Shown here piece by piece: positions 23,201 through 34,512 of a stretch of 64,000 nucleotides of DNA. The translations under genes were made by a program, and so were the position numbers. The number at the start of each line of letters is the position of its first letter. Within the stretch, counting starts at the first letter, position 1. The notes beneath the pieces are model-generated. The model worked only from the letters and a program-made list of their open reading frames with translations, was not told the DNA's origin and ran no database searches. This stretch comes from Muscardinus avellanarius (Eukaryota > Chordata > Mammalia > Rodentia > Gliridae): NCBI GenBank assembly GCA_963383645.1, contig OY726557.1:152962201-153026200 (forward strand), read 5' to 3'.

Positions 23201-23771
23201 AGGTTCAACACTACAACATATTGGCACAGGCAGTAACTTTCTCAACAAAACCTCCAAAGCTCAGGAAATTAAAGCAAGAATAAACAAGTGGGATAACATC
23301 AAACTAAAAAGTTTCTTCTCATCAAAGGAAACTATCAATAACCTAAAGAGGAAGCCTACAGAATGGGAAAGGATCTTTACCAGCCACCATTCTGATAGGG
23401 GGCTAATATCCAGAGTATACAAAGAGCTCAAAAGACTCTACACTAGCAAAACAAACAACCCAATCAAGAAATGGGCAAATGAACTAAATAGACACTTCAC
23501 AAAAGAAGAGATACAAAGGGCTAATAGATACATGAAAAGATGTTCTTCATCACTGGCCATCAGGGAGATGCAAATCAAAACTACACTGAGATTCCATCTA
23601 ACCCCAGTCAGAGTAGCAAGCATAAAGAAATCAAATAACAACAAATGCTGGCGAGGATGTGGGGAAAGAGGAACTCTTTTACACTGTTGGTGGGAATGCA
23701 AACTAGTTCAACCACTATGGAGATCTGTGTGGAGATTCCTAAGAAAAGGTGGGAATAGATCCACCATATGA
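20259..23771 (+). CDS. L1 ORF2 protein (endonuclease-reverse transcriptase), C-terminally frameshifted
   Basis: Open for 1170 codons from an ATG in good context (A at -3, G at +4). ORF2p nicks target DNA and copies L1 RNA into it. The endonuclease domain (1-240) keeps N14, E43, Y115, D145, N147, D205, D229 and H230. The reverse transcriptase keeps its fingers motifs ([23 protein letters not shown]) and the FADD box with D702 and D703. The C-terminal Cys/His motif (C1130, C1134, H1142, C1143, C1147) is present. Near residue 1163 (about 23746-23750) one extra base shifts the frame, adding a few foreign residues before a stop at 23769-23771. The normal C-terminus continues in the next frame. The domains needed for nicking and copying are complete, so partial activity is possible but unproven. 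Confidence 0.93.
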   Translation: MAENKNHISIISLNVKGLNSPIKRHRLAMWIRKHNPNICCLQETHLTAKDIHRLKVKGWKKIYHATSDQKRAGVATLISNKTDFKLKHIKRDKSGHLLLLKGTLYQEDIMIVNIYASNMGATTFVKQTLLDIRSQVDPNTIILGDFNTPLTPLDRSSRQKMSKDVLELKETINQMDLIDIFRVFQPGTTEYTFFSAAHGTFSKIDHILGHKENTSKFKKCNIIPCIFSDHNGIKVEINNRKLERKYSNSWRMNDTLLNDEWVRAEIREEIKKFMETNENRDTTYQNLWDTMKAVLRGKFIALSAHIKRMENHQVKNLMTQLKDLEILQQSIPKASRRQEIIKIRAEINEIENKKTIQRINKTKSWFFEKINRIDKPLANLTKRKRESTQIIKIRNEKGDITTDSEEIQNIIRNYFKNLYSNRLENLEEIDRFLSTVNLPTLSQEDIASLNQPITTKEIEMAIKILPPKKSPGPDGFPAEFYKTFSEQLIPILHNMFREIERDGTLPNSFYEASITLIPKPNKDASRKENYRPISLMNIDAKILNKILAIRIQNYIKRIIHHDQVGFIPEKQGWFNIRKSIHVIHHINRTKNKNHIIIAIDAEKAFDKIQHPFMLKTLHKIGIEGKYFNIIKAIYCKPKANIILNGEKLQEFPLQSGTRQGCPLSPLLFNIVLETLAAAIRQEKEIKGIHIGREELKLSLFADDMILYLEDPKNSTKRLLELIDKFSKVAGYKINLKKSVAFLYANNESTMKEIKTTIPFTITSKPIKYLGINLTQDVKDLYNKNYKTLKKEIEEDLGRWKDLPCSWIGRINIIKMAILPKLIYRFNAIPIKIPVSFFRDLEKSIMNFIWRKKRPRIAKAILNNKKHVGGITIPDFKLYYRAIVVKTAWYWHKNRYTDQWIRIEDTETNPHIFSQLIFDKGAKHIRWRKDSLFNKWCWENWLTICKKMNLNPYISPNTGINSRWIKDLEIRPETVKLVEESIGSTLQHIGTGSNFLNKTSKAQEIKARINKWDNIKLKSFFSSKETINNLKRKPTEWERIFTSHHSDRGLISRVYKELKRLYTSKTNNPIKKWANELNRHFTKEEIQRANRYMKRCSSSLAIREMQIKTTLRFHLTPVRVASIKKSNNNKCWRGCGERGTLLHCWWECKLVQPLWRSVWRFLRKGGNRSTI

Positions 23772-24087
23772 TCCAGCTCTACCACTCCTGGGTATCTTTC
23801 CAAAGGAGTTGAATTCAGAGAACTACAGCAACATATGCATACCTATGTTCATAGCAGCACAATTTGTAATAGCCAAAATATGGAACCAACCCAGATCACC
23901 AGCAACAGATGAATGGATAGCAAAACTATGGGAAATACACACAATGGAATTCTATTCAGCCATAAAGAAGAACAAAATTATATCATTTGAAAGAAGATGG
24001 AAAGCCCTGGAGAACATTATGTTAAGTGAGATCAGCCAAGCACAGAAGAAGAAGATACATATGTTTCCTCTAATATGCCCAAACTAG
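23749..24087 (+). pseudogene. Out-of-frame C-terminal remainder of L1 ORF2
   Basis: About 112 codons in the +1 frame relative to ORF2 encode the usual L1 ORF2 end: [15 protein letters not shown], then a W-x-Q-P-R segment, EFYSAIKKNKI and a final HMFPLICPN. Counted through the shift, the total length would be 1275 codons, the usual ORF2p size, so a single inserted base is the only visible lesion. It has no start of its own and is unlikely to be translated separately. Confidence 0.9.
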
Positions 24088-24349
24088 GAAACACAAAGAA
24101 TACCAGAGGGACTCCAGATATTGAAGGGGAAATACTAGCTAAGTTTGGATGGTAAGATAGGAGAGGAGGAAGGCCGGTCTTGATTAATAAGGGTCTACAC
24201 TTGAACATGTGTAAAATTATGAATAAGACATGGTTAACCTGGACAACCATTGGTGGGGGGGGGAAGGGAAAATGGGGGTGGGGGGGGAGGGCACCAAATA
24301 TAGTGTAAATGTATACTATTTATGTTCAATAAAAAAATTGTTATAAAAA
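24088..24349 (+). other. L1 3' UTR with G-rich tract and polyadenylation signal
   Basis: About 260 bases between the ORF2 end and the target-site duplication. A run of five G tracts at 24255-24291 fits the quadruplex-forming tract seen in mammalian L1 3' UTRs. CAATAAA near 24327 is the likely polyadenylation signal. A diverged copy of this 3' UTR lies at 5700-6020. Confidence 0.85.
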
Positions 24350-24363
24350 AAAACTTTTGTATC
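24350..24363. repeat. Right target-site duplication of the full-length L1
   Basis: An exact copy of 17132-17145, placed straight after the L1 A-rich tail. The first A residues cannot be separated from the tail. Confidence 0.92.
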
Positions 24364-24424
24364 AAGATGCTTAACATTTGTTTTGGCTGTGAAATTAAGG
24401 AAATAGCCACCAGACAGAAAAAGG

Positions 24425-24613
24425 ATTTGGTTTCTTCTTTTCTTCTACTGGGGATTGAACCCAGGAGCATTCTACCTCTGAGATAGACCTCTAGCATTGT
24501 CTTGTTTTGTAAATTTTGAAACAAGGTCTCACTAAGGCTGGCTTTGAACCTGAGATACTTCTGCCTTAGCCTCTCAGTAATGGTATTACAGGTGTGTGCT
24601 ACCATGCCTGGCT
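24425..24613 (-). mobile_element. B1-dID SINE, diverged, antisense
   Basis: Reversed ID part (actggggattgaacccagg) then reversed B1 part ending accatgcctggct. Confidence 0.88.
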
Positions 24614-24628
24614 CAGATTCCTTTTTTT

Positions 24629-24740
24629 TTTTAATTTTATTGGTGAATTGTAGTCATACATCTTAATGAGGTACAAGATGGTGGAGGCATATATGCACAC
24701 ATCACTCAATTATCCCATATTCAAATCTCAGTAGTAGACA
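24629..24740 (-). mobile_element. Antisense L1 3' terminal fragment
   Basis: ttttattggtgaattgtagt start then a tacatcttaatgaggtac block, as in the antisense L1 ends at 33356 and 55410. Confidence 0.6.
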
Positions 24741-25169
24741 GCCAAAGTTCCCACTATGATTCTAAAATATATTACTCACATTGAGAGTTCAAAAAGCTGG
24801 CTCACACCGAGAAAGACTCATGAAGAGAGTTTTTGAATATAACTTTTCTGGAGAGAACCTGGCTATGATTATGCTATCCCCAATTATCTAGCAAGGGTAC
24901 TTCATGAGAATGTTCAGAGATTTTAACATTTGATGCCTACAAAAAAGGTGACATGAAATTTTTTTCCATTTTACTTCTGCCTGAGAAATTTAAAGGTCTG
25001 GAGCTGGGCATGTTAGTTGCTGGTGCTGGCATTCATTCAGCTCATTATGTTGGGTGTAATTTATGTATTCAAAATTAAATAGGACAAAAGATTTGTTTGT
25101 ATTTCATATGGATTAGATGTAGGCCATATAAGAGAAAGGTATCTTTAAATTCTTTTAAATCCTACCCAA
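24741..25169. other. Intergenic, no feature recognised
   Basis: No gene or clear repeat. Confidence 0.4.
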
Positions 25170-25361
25170 ATTGGCTGGGCATGGCGGCGCATGCTTGTAA
25201 TCCCTGCGCTTAGGAGGCGGAGACAGGAGGGTTGCACAAGTTCGAAGCCAGCCGTGCTGGCTTAAGAGACCCTGTTTCTAAATAAAAAAGTATAAAAATA
25301 GGTCTGGGAGTGTAGCCTGGAGGTAGAAGGGTTTCCAGGAACCCCAGTACCACCAAAAAAC
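25170..25361 (+). mobile_element. B1-dID SINE, younger type
   Basis: ggctgggcatggcggcgcat start, gtttccaggaaccccagtac end. cctacccaa flanks both sides. Confidence 0.93.
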
Positions 25362-25775
25362 CCCCTACCCAATAGCATTGCCTTAAGTAAAAATGTAACT
25401 GACAGGAAGAGTGCCTACACAGAGAAAAAAATATCTCCCATTACACAGAAATTGAAATTAGCTATAACCAATGGGCTTTCTAAAGGAGCCATGGAAGTGT
25501 CAGTGATATAAAGAATTAGCTTTAAACACCTGTCAACTCACAGAGCAGCAAGTCTTCTGAAATTGCTATCAGACAAGGGAGAAGTTTTATTCTTTTTCTT
25601 TCCTAATCCCTTTTCTTTGAACTTGGTAGTATCAGAAGTTTAATCTACAAAGTATGGGAGGGGAGAGGGAAATCTGGGGGAAAGAGAAGGGAGAAGAATG
25701 ACCATGATAACCTCTAGGACAATTGGTAGAAGGCCTCCAATGGAGGTGGAGAGGATTTTTAACTTTAAATCAAAT

Positions 25776-25967
25776 TGGTGCATGACTATAATCCCAGGTA
25801 CTTGGGAGACTGAGACAGGAGGATTTAGGACAGCATCAGCCATTTAACAAGACTAACAGCAATCTAGTGAGATCCTGTTTCAAAATAAAAAGAATTAAGA
25901 GGCCTGGAAGTATAATGTGGAAATAGAATGCCCCTGGGGTTCAATCCCTTATATATAAAAAAAAAGA
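25776..25967 (+). mobile_element. B1-dID SINE, diverged
   Basis: tggtgcatgactataatccc start, ID part gcccctggggttcaatccc, A9 tail; slightly 5'-truncated. Confidence 0.82.
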
Positions 25968-26335
25968 ACTTTATTGCTGTATAAGAAGTATCGATCATTT
26001 CAACAATGAAATTTAGATAACAATTTTGTGACTTAATTAACTATTAGACATATTACCATGATTGATTAGTTATGAGACCACTTGGTCTTTATCAAGTTTC
26101 AGGGAGTAGACGAACAACTTCCTCCACTGAATAACCCTAAAGGAGAACAAATGGTAAATAGCAAGTGCCTTTCTGATTAAACCCCAAAGGTTGTGCTTAC
26201 TCTAGATTCTACTCCTATTCTCTGAGATTTATCTAATTTAGAATAAAATCTAAAACCACTAGTTCAGATTTCATATGACTGCCTTCTTACTTATTCTACC
26301 TCAGCATATAGGCTCTTTCTTCCTTTCCTTTTTTT

Positions 26336-26590
26336 ACTTTAAGTTTTAAATACTTTTATGAGTACATTGAAATTATATATCATTATGAGGTGCAATGTGA
26401 TACAAACACACATGCACACAGTTCTTAGTTATTTTCTTCCACATCTCATGCTGAAACACCCTTCTCCATCCCCCTATGTGCTAACAAAACCAATAGAAAT
26501 ACCTTTATATATTGCCAAAGTATTATTTGAACTATTTCCTTCACCATTTCTTTTTCTCCTTCCAACTTCCCTTCCTTAATTCCCTTCTAA
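26336..26590 (-). mobile_element. Antisense L1 3' end fragment
   Basis: cttttatgagtacattgaaa start, then gaggtgcaatgtgatacaaa and pyrimidine-rich 3' UTR complement, parallel to 55410-55740. Confidence 0.55.
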
Positions 26591-27149
26591 CTATTCTACT
26601 GGGCTCATTCTAAAACTTTGGACATTTATCCAGGTTCCTTACAATGCCTTTTTTTTTTTTTCCTCTAGGTTCCACATAGGAGAGAAAACATAGGACCCTT
26701 GCCTTTCTGAGACTGGAATGAATTCTCTAATTCCAAATTTGTTGCTGTTTATTGGCTGACTCTTCTTTCTCAAGTATGGAATCAATATCATAGCCTCAAG
26801 GCTCTTCTTACCTACTCCTGCTTCCTCCTTATCTTTCATGAGCAGTTTCTCAATACATGTTTTAAACATCTATACTGTTATCTGGTATTTGGAGGCCCCC
26901 TTCTGACAAATAATCATTGGGGATCTTTTTCAGAGAAACTTCAGGGGGAGTTAGAGCCAGATTTAAAAGGTTGGAGCATTAATCAAAGATTCAGCAGAGA
27001 CAGTGAATGTGGGTTATTTTTGGGAAGAATAGATGGGAAGATATGGTGATAACGAGAAGTAGAAGAGATGAATTTGTTTTTGGTGGGTATTTATATGAGT
27101 GTCAGAAAGGTGACTAGTAGGTGCCAGGACTTTCACTTATGGTAGAATA

Positions 27150-27295
27150 TCTAGTCCTCAGTAATTATCTGGGGGTGGGTATTACTCTTCCCACATCAGA
27201 TGGGGAAATGAAGCTTATGCATAGTAGTCAATTTGCTTGCTCCGTTAAGAGGTGTATCTGAAAATCAAACTCCAGCATTGGATGATTTCAAAGCC
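27150..27295 (-). repeat. MIR SINE fragment, antisense
   Basis: tcagatggggaaatgaagc then a gtcaatttgcttgctcc and aaatcaaactccagca pattern, the reversed MIR core. Confidence 0.55.
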
Positions 27296-28594
27296 TTTCT
27301 TTTTTTTTTTCTCTTCAGATTTAGCATGATATCTTTGGAGAGAGCCAGAAAAGAAGGACATGTTTGTGTACTTGTATGAAAAAGGGAGAACGAGGATAGG
27401 CGATAAATCCAGGTCCTAGAAGAGGCAGGAACTGATATGACTTCATCAGATCAGCAGAGGCATCTTCCTCTGAGATAAGGATGGCTCTAGATCATCAGCT
27501 CATGATACTTCTTACAGTGTTCCAGTGTCCAGTCTCTGCTTGTACAAGGAATGAAATATGACCCCTTTCCTATGGTTTCCAGGACCCCTTGTCATACCTT
27601 AGCCCAATGCTCTGCATCTCCCATCATCATCACTCTGACTTTTACTTCACTCCAGACACCAATGTCTTTTTTTTCTTCTTTTTTAGCAAGCCAGGCTTTT
27701 GCTGGTCCCCAGGCCTTTGCACACATTTTTTCCTCTGCCTAGAAAAGTCTTTTTCCAAAATCAGTCATCCAAGCAAATGTCAGATGAGAAACCTCTGAAA
27801 ATCATTTGTAATTCTCTCCCCATGTTATTCTCTTCTGCATTATTATTTAACTGTTATTGTAGAAGCCTCATTGTCAGAAACTATCATGCTTATTTTGTTA
27901 TCTTTCTTTTTTCACTCAAAAACTTCATGATTTTAGAGACCTTGCTTGCCATGTTCTGCCATATTCTGAGGGCCTAGAATAGTACTTGGCATTTTTATTG
28001 AGAATTAGAAGTAAAAGAAAGGCAGTGTAGAAGATTTATATCGTGAAATCTTGATTTTCTGCTTTCTTGAAGTTGGCAACTAGTGAGAATAAAAGGGATT
28101 GGAGGATTTAGGGAAAGTTGAGAAAGTGGGTATAAATAGAAGAGCGAGGTGAGTGATAAGTAGAAAAGAGACATGTGCTGGGTCTGCTGATGTTTCTCCT
28201 CTATTAGTAAATAAAATTGTGCACGTCATAAGTATCACCCCTATGTTCTTATTTGAACTTTGTTTTCTTGTAGGGTCAATAAATGTGTGAGTGACTAAAA
28301 ATGTTTCAATTTCACTGTTAATTTTCATTGTTTCCATGTTATTTCAAGAATAAGACCACTTTTGACCCATTTTTGTCATTTTTATTCTCCATTTCAAACA
28401 GATATTAAAAGGACCTAGCATTTTTTCTTAATATTGGCATTTTTTTGTTTTATTTTTCCATTCTTTCCAAGCTATTTATGTGTTATACCAAACACTTTCC
28501 ATCTTAAAGTAGATAGTTTCTTTTTTAAGGAAAACAAAATCACTATAAGAAGTAAACCAAGCAGAATCCTCATTTTTTATTTATTTTCTTTCTT
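27296..28594. other. Intergenic, no gene seen
   Basis: AT-rich unique-looking sequence. The open stretches at 27551-27977 overlap in three frames and show no domain, so they are taken as chance. Confidence 0.4.
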
Positions 28595-28786
28595 TTTTTT
28601 TTTTTTTTTTTTTGGTGGTACTGGGGATGGAACCCTTCTACCTCCAGGCTATCCTCCCAGACCTATTTTATATTTTTTATTTGGAAACAGGGTCTCTTAA
28701 GCCAGCGAGTGGCTTTGAAACTGCGTGATCCTCCTGTCTCTGCCTCCCAAGCATGGGGATTACAAGCGTGCACTACCATGCCCGGC
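28595..28786 (-). mobile_element. B1-dID SINE, younger type, antisense
   Basis: T22 run, reversed ID part, ending taccatgcccggct. Confidence 0.93.
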
Positions 28787-28804
28787 TTTATTCTTTATTT
28801 ATTT

Positions 28805-29205
28805 ATTGGTACTGGGGATTGAACTCAGGGGAATTACACAGGAAAATCTACACCCTCAGCTCTATCATATTTTTAATTTTATTTTTTGTGGTACTGGGGG
28901 TGGAGTCCAGGGGCTTTTTTTTTTTTAACCCCTGGGCTATACTTCCAGACCCATTTTATATATTTTTTGGAAACAGGGTCTCACTAAGTTGCTGAGAACC
29001 TCACTAAGTAGCTTAGGCTGGCTTCAAACCTGTGAGATCCTCCTGTCTCAGCCTCTCAAGCGCTGGGATTACAAGTGTGAGCAACTACACCTGGCTTCAT
29101 ATTTTTAATTTTGAATCAGTTTCTTGCTAAGTCACTGAGGCTGGCCTCAAATTTGCAATCTTTCTGTTTCTGCCTCCCAATGAGATTACATATGTGTGGC
29201 TCAAT
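28805..29205 (-). mobile_element. Old B1-dID SINE split by a nested copy
   Basis: Reversed ID half at 28805-28864 and reversed B1 half at 29113-29205 belong to one old copy. They are separated by the nested SINE and its duplicated target. Confidence 0.8.
28881..29096 (-). mobile_element. B1-dID SINE nested in an older copy
   Basis: Complete antisense copy. A perfect 16-base target duplication, tcatatttttaatttt, lies at 28865-28880 and 29097-29112. Confidence 0.92.
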
Positions 29206-29429
29206 TTTTATTTTTAATGTTAAGTTTGTTTCTGTGGGATTTCTATTGCTCTCTCTGCCACCTGTAACATTTTAGGAATTTAATAATCCAACAATCAAAA
29301 GGCAAGTTATTTTTATTTTGAAATTTTCTGTGGGTTTTGGAAATATATAACATAAAATTCAGAATAATTTAAAATAGTAATAAGGGTACTTCAAATTGGG
29401 AAACAGTCCTAAACTTATATAATGCATTC

Positions 29430-29880
29430 ATTTGTTTGATAAATGCTTATTGAGTACCTATTATACATTAGGCACTGTTTTAGCTAGGGATAGTGGTTAT
29501 TTCCTCTTAAAACTTCACTGTGAAGAAGTTAGATGCATATAAACAATTTTGGAAAAATGTAATAAAGCAAATAATGTCATTTATTTTGAAGATCACATAT
29601 AGCACAACTCTTGGGAATCACAAGATGGAAAGGGTTGAAGCAAATCAGAATATTTTAAAATTGAGTCTTGAAGCTAACAAGGCCAAATGGCAGAAGGGTA
29701 GTCCAGGTAGAGGAAAGACATGTAAGTTCAGGGGAGCTGAACTAGTGAGCAATGTGGTTGAAAAATAGTGTCAGATCATTAGGACTTTGTATAAAATATT
29801 AAGTCATATGGACTTCCTACTGAAAGTGGGGAAAAATTCTTCAAGGGATTTTCATCAAGAAAGTGTCATAACTAGTTTGT
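29430..29880 (+). repeat. Ancient mammalian interspersed repeat (L2/L3-like class)
   Basis: aaatgcttattgagtaccta then attaggcactgttttagcta, and further on gagtcttgaagctaacaagg. Same old family as 8120, 38440, 46005 and 60150; the exact family is uncertain. Confidence 0.5.
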
Positions 29881-30277
29881 TTTTAGCACATTCCTTCATG
29901 AGTTAGGGGAGTTGAAGATGGAGCTAAATCAAGAGATGACTGAGAAATATTAAGACCTCAGCCATGGACTATGACAGACCGAAAACAGATGAAGGAGGAA
30001 AAGTTAAAAGAATGTGATGTGTGATGTTGCTGCTCTGTGTGGAGAGTGAACCCGCCCTCCTAGGTGCTGCCTCGAATAACCACTTCTAAAGTTGAGGAAC
30101 TTAAAGACAAAGCCTGGCTACAGAAGATACTGAGGCGAATTTGGAGCATTTTCAACTGATGAGTTATTGATATTCAAGTGAATATGGCTGAGAAGCATTA
30201 GAAATGCTGCCCTGAAGCTCAAGGGAGATATTGTGGTTAGAAATGGACATTTATGAGTCCATAATAATCTATCTAAA

Positions 30278-30510
30278 GGTGTGAGTGTGGTGGCTCATGC
30301 TTATAATCCCAGTACTTGGGGGGCCGAGACAGGAGGATCCCCTATTTGAGAACACCTCAGCAGTGTAGGGAGATCTCATCAATCTAGCAAGGTGAGATCC
30401 TGTTTCAAAACAAACAAAAAAATAAATAAAAAGACTAGGAGTCTATGAGTAAGACTAAGAGTAGAATGCCCTTGTGTTCTATCTTCAGTAGCTCAAACAT
30501 ACAAAAAGAA
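30278..30510 (+). mobile_element. B1-dID SINE, diverged
   Basis: gtggctcatgcttataatcc, gggccgagacaggaggatcc, and ID part gtagaatgcccttgtgttct. Confidence 0.85.
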
Positions 30511-30612
30511 ATAAGTAATAAAGGTGACTGAATCCCTATCAGTGAATGAGATCTTTAGTGACAGTGGTTAAGTGATAAGAAAAGAGAGTATGTTTTTAAA
30601 AAAATTCTGGTG

Positions 30613-30830
30613 AAGCCACGCGTGGAAGTGCATGCTTGTAATCCCAGCATTCAGGAGGCTGGGACAGGAGGATTCAGTTCGTGGACAGTCTCAGCTTAGT
30701 GAGGGGCTCTTTGCAACTCAGTGAGACCCAGTTTTAAAATAAAGGATAAAAAATAGGGCTGAGGGTGTAGCTTGAAGGTAGTATTTCTCTGGGTTCAATC
30801 CTCAGAACCACAAAAAACAACAACAAAAAA
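30613..30830 (+). mobile_element. B1-dID SINE, older type
   Basis: Complete copy ending aatcctcagaaccac and an A/C-rich tail. ctggtgaa flanks both sides. Confidence 0.9.
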
Positions 30831-31238
30831 CCCTGGTGAACATCATTATTTGGGGGCAGAGAAATAGAAGCCATAAATGTTATAGAGAAAAGTAAGTGAG
30901 AGGGTTAGGAGGAAAAGAAGGAGCAAGCAGTGATAGAAATCAAGGAAAGAGCTTCAAAGAAAGGTATAAATTTTTGTCATCTTGAAATTTAAATTTTTCA
31001 AATAGCTGTTGAGCAAATTATCTTTACCAGATAGTGTAGTATATGATTACACAAATTGACTTAAACTTTTGATTTAGAACTTCACAATAAATATGCTTAG
31101 CAAAATTCAGACCTTAAATTTTTCTAATTTAAATTTGTATCCTATAATAATCTTGGCAATTTTACAAAGATTATTTCCTATAATAAATCACAAATGTAAA
31201 CTATGTGGAAGTAAGTACAAACATTCAAATACATTAGA

Positions 31239-31397
31239 TCGAGCTGGTCGTGGTGGCACACGACTCTGTTTCCAAATAAAAATATTAAAAAAGTAGGTCT
31301 GGGAGTGTAGCCTGGAGGTAGAAGGGTTTCCAGGAACCCCAGTACCCCAGTACCACCACCACCAAAAAAAAAATAATAAATAAAATAAAATAAAAAT
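31239..31397 (+). mobile_element. B1-dID SINE with internal deletion
   Basis: Starts gagctggtcgtggtggcaca, then jumps straight to ctctgtttccaaataaaaat, losing about 85 bases of the B1 half; the ID half is complete. attaga flanks suggest target duplication. Confidence 0.88.
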
Positions 31398-31806
31398 TAG
31401 ATTGATATTTTAAACTTGAGAGTTTGCCTCAAGTAACATTGATTGCCTTCTTTCAGTGTATATATAGACAGTTTTGTTTATTCTTGTATCATGGCAATTA
31501 TTTAAAAATGTATCATTTTGAAAATGTCACAACAAATAAGATTGGAGAGAATCATATGATAAAACTTCATATACTTGTCCCTAGATTCAATTATCAGTAT
31601 TTTGCCATGCTTGCTGAGTATAATCCTTTAGAACTAAGCTTCTTCCTACCTTTCTTCCTTCTTTCCTTTCTCCTTCTCCCTTTATGTCTGCATTGTTTAA
31701 AGGTAAATCTCTGTTATGTAATTTATTATCATTTCTTAAAATATTTTCTATCTAAAATAAACACAGTATCTTCTCACACCTATCAAAATTAGTGTATCAT
31801 CATTTT
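31398..31806. other. Intergenic, no gene seen
   Basis: Includes a 122-codon open stretch (31424-31792) that shows no start context or domain and ends in low-complexity Leu/Phe codons from a CT-rich run. Confidence 0.35.
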
Positions 31807-31981
31807 CTTTCTTTTTTTTTTGTCATGCTAGGGATGGAACCAAGGTGGTATTCTACCTCTGAGCTACACTCCTAGACCTATTTCTTATTCTTTATTTTGA
31901 AACAAGCTGTCATTGAGTTGCAAAGGGCCTCACTAAGCAGCTGAGGCTGTCCTTGAACTGCAATCATCCCAGATCCTCATG
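31807..31981 (-). mobile_element. B1-dID SINE, truncated, antisense
   Basis: Reversed ID part and the first part of reversed B1; the distal end is missing. Confidence 0.85.
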
Positions 31982-32099
31982 TATTATTTTCTATGGTAAC
32001 TGAAAATATCATTTATTATGAATGATTTACTTGAATTAAAATTTAAGCAAAGTCTCTATAGTTTATTACCTTATTATTTTGTTAAGTTTCTTTTAAAGA

Positions 32100-32590
32100 G
32101 AAGCCTCAGTTCTACTACTGTTACTTTCCTCTATATTATAAAATGAACTATTTCATTGTCCTAAAGAATGTCACACTTTCTGGATTTGGCCAGTAACTTC
32201 TTTATGGTCTCATATAAGACCTTTGTATATTTCCTATATATTTGCAACTGATAGATATAGAAGATTCAACTTAAGATTTAGGTTTCTTTAATCAAGAATA
32301 TTTTAGAGTGGCATTATATACTTAAAACTGTATTACATCAGGTGGCCAATACTGTGTAATTGTCCCACTGAGTGATATTAAAATTAGTAGGTTCAGGTGG
32401 TAACCAATGTCAAATTCTTCATCAGTCATTCTTAGATTGGTTTTTCTTAGCATACATTGATAAATATTGCCGGAATCAATATTTCATTAGGGGCTGAAAA
32501 ATGATGATTTTCCAAGTCTCTTATTTATTCATTCTCCATGTGCCACTGGAACATTTTCAAGATGGATCTTATCTCAGGGTCCTGTTTATT
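32100..32590. mobile_element. Old LINE fragment (L1M-type)
   Basis: Blocks such as attacatcaggtggccaata, gtaggttcaggtggtaacca and attcttcatcagtcattctt occur in the same order in the related stretch 35290-36010. Confidence 0.5.
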
Positions 32591-33355
32591 CAAGTTTCTT
32601 TTTTTCTGGAGGATGCAGCCTAGTCCTGTATATTCCCCCCCACCCAGATCTTGAATCAACTATTTCTCCAATGAGCCATGCTTACATTTAATGGATAACA
32701 GAAACTGTTTCAGCCTAGGTTCCCTAGCAAACAGATTTTTGTGCAACTTATGGGCAGCACACGAAAATAAAAAAGAAATCAGGGTAGAAAAAATGGGGAG
32801 CGACATAAGATGTCATGCAATCAGTTTCCTTTGCTTTATGCCTCAGCTTTGCCAAATGCATCTACATGGCCACACAGGACATCTTCAGAGGTGGTATGAA
32901 GAAACCATGCTTTAGATAAAAGTAGGGAGCAAATGTATTTTTCTGTCTCCATTTCTCTTTTATTTCCCAGTGGTTGGTGTTCTCACACCAAGGAATTAGC
33001 TCTGTGCACTTCTATTCTGCATAATCCAGTACTTTCAGCAGTGAGTTTGGTAGCCAGATCCTATCACTGCACTGTGACATTTTGACTGAGTACAGAAGCC
33101 ATAAGAGGAACCAGAAGCTTGCCATATCCCTGATTAGCCTGGTTTGATAGCAGCAGCCAAGGGGCAGGGCCTAGTGCTCCAGGCTGAAGCATTGTTTCCA
33201 TGCAGTAGAATTATTTGGACCTGCAGGAAATTAGTCAGCTTGGTGGCAGCTGAGATGGAACAAGCACCTTAAGTCTAGCAAGCTGTGAGACCAACAGAGT
33301 CTGGAGAGGTCCATAAGATGGGTTTGATATAGAAACTCATGATAATAAAAAGTAC
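32591..33355. other. Intergenic, no feature recognised
   Basis: No gene or clear repeat apart from short chance ORFs. Confidence 0.4.
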
Positions 33356-33505
33356 AGTTACAAATTTTTGTATTTGTGGATTGTAGTCATACATCTTAAC
33401 AGGGTACGAGATGGTAGAGGCATACATGCACCCATCACTCACTGAGCCCTTGCCCACTTCCCACCACATTCCTCCGCCTCCCTCCTTCTCATGTTTGGCT
33501 TAGTG
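33356..33505 (-). mobile_element. Antisense L1 3' terminal fragment
   Basis: ggattgtagtcatacatctt then a gatggtagaggcatacatgc block, closely like 24640-24700. Confidence 0.65.
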
Positions 33506-34509
33506 ATTGACTTTGATTTGTTTGTGAATGTAAATCATTTGCATTATGGAAGATTATTCATTTTTTTTATTCCAGTTCTTAAAACAATCTGAAAGGACTC
33601 CTCTTTTAGTAAAATGCATTATTTACATGAAGGACATTCTAGATTGTATTAATTAGGATACTGCTAGATAGTGTGCATTCTTTCATTATCTTCCATTAAC
33701 TGGACTCCAGTACATGTCCACACCTAAGTCCAAGAGTGTCTGAGATTGATTTAGTTGTATTTCTCACAGAGCAGAAATGGGGTTGATGAGCCAGAGCCTA
33801 CCACGTAGGTGAGGTACAGCATTGGGATATTTCTAAACAGTTGTGACATGTTCTCTTAAGCAGTTTTCACTTCCTGTTAGGGGTTAATATATAAATTGCC
33901 ACAGAGATCACTGGTGAGGGGATCCAGATGTTCTCCAGATGTGGAATTTTTTTTTCCTGGTAACTGACAGGGGTTTAATTCAAAATTAGAAAACAGAAGA
34001 AGCAATAAAGACAGATAGAAAATTGGCCATCTTTGAAGATTTGTGAGTGTTCTGCTGTAACTGAGTCACCTGTTGAAGAAACATGGGTCACTTACTTCTT
34101 TTTTTTTACACTCTGATGTTTAGGTCAAGAAGCAATGGCAAGATAAGCGGTGATTAGTGGTTTATTAGAACTGATGTTCAGCTTAATGTAGTGAGAGCAA
34201 CCACCTACTTAGTGAATTTTACTTTGATGCATATAATGTAGCTACAATAGAAAATCTTATGCTTGCATAGCTTTGATAATTAACAATATATATTTTGGGG
34301 ATATAACTCATTATTGATGCTATTCCATAAGCACTGGAAAACAAAATAGAAAATGTTAATGTATCATGTTATAGTTTTCAGAGAACAATTTTTAAAATTA
34401 AAATAATAGAATACATTTCATTTGGTCTAGGCCTCTATATTATGTAAAGTGTTATCTTATTTTGGAGGTCATGATATTAGAAGTTCTATCTATGGGCTAC
34501 ACCTCAGTC
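33506..34509. other. Intergenic, no feature recognised
   Basis: AT-rich unique-looking sequence with no ORF of note. Confidence 0.4.
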
Positions 34510-34512
34510 CTT

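Larger units (their letters stand above)
17146..24349 (+). mobile_element. Full-length recent LINE-1 (L1) element
   Basis: A 7.2-kb L1 retrotransposon with every part in order: 5' UTR (17146-19235), ORF1 (19236-20213), a 45-base spacer, ORF2 (from 20259, with one frameshift), 3' UTR (24088 on) with a G-rich tract, an AATAAA signal near 24328 and a short A-rich end. It is flanked by a perfect 14-base target-site duplication (17132-17145 and 24350-24363). The insertion point reads TC/AAAA on the top strand, a common variant of the L1 endonuclease target. No SINE has landed inside it. Open frames of 325 and 1170 codons mean insertion was recent in evolutionary terms. It lies just downstream of an old antisense L1. 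Confidence 0.95.

Noticed and set aside
20276..23701. Minus-strand open frames of 65-102 codons across L1 ORF2
   Set aside because: Shadows of the A-rich sense coding sequence of L1.
27551..27977. Three overlapping plus-strand open frames of 63-92 codons
   Set aside because: No start context, domain, splice support or similarity. Overlap in several frames in AT-rich DNA is expected by chance.
31424..31792. 122-codon open frame
   Set aside because: Its second half is translated from a low-complexity CT run, and nothing suggests a real exon.
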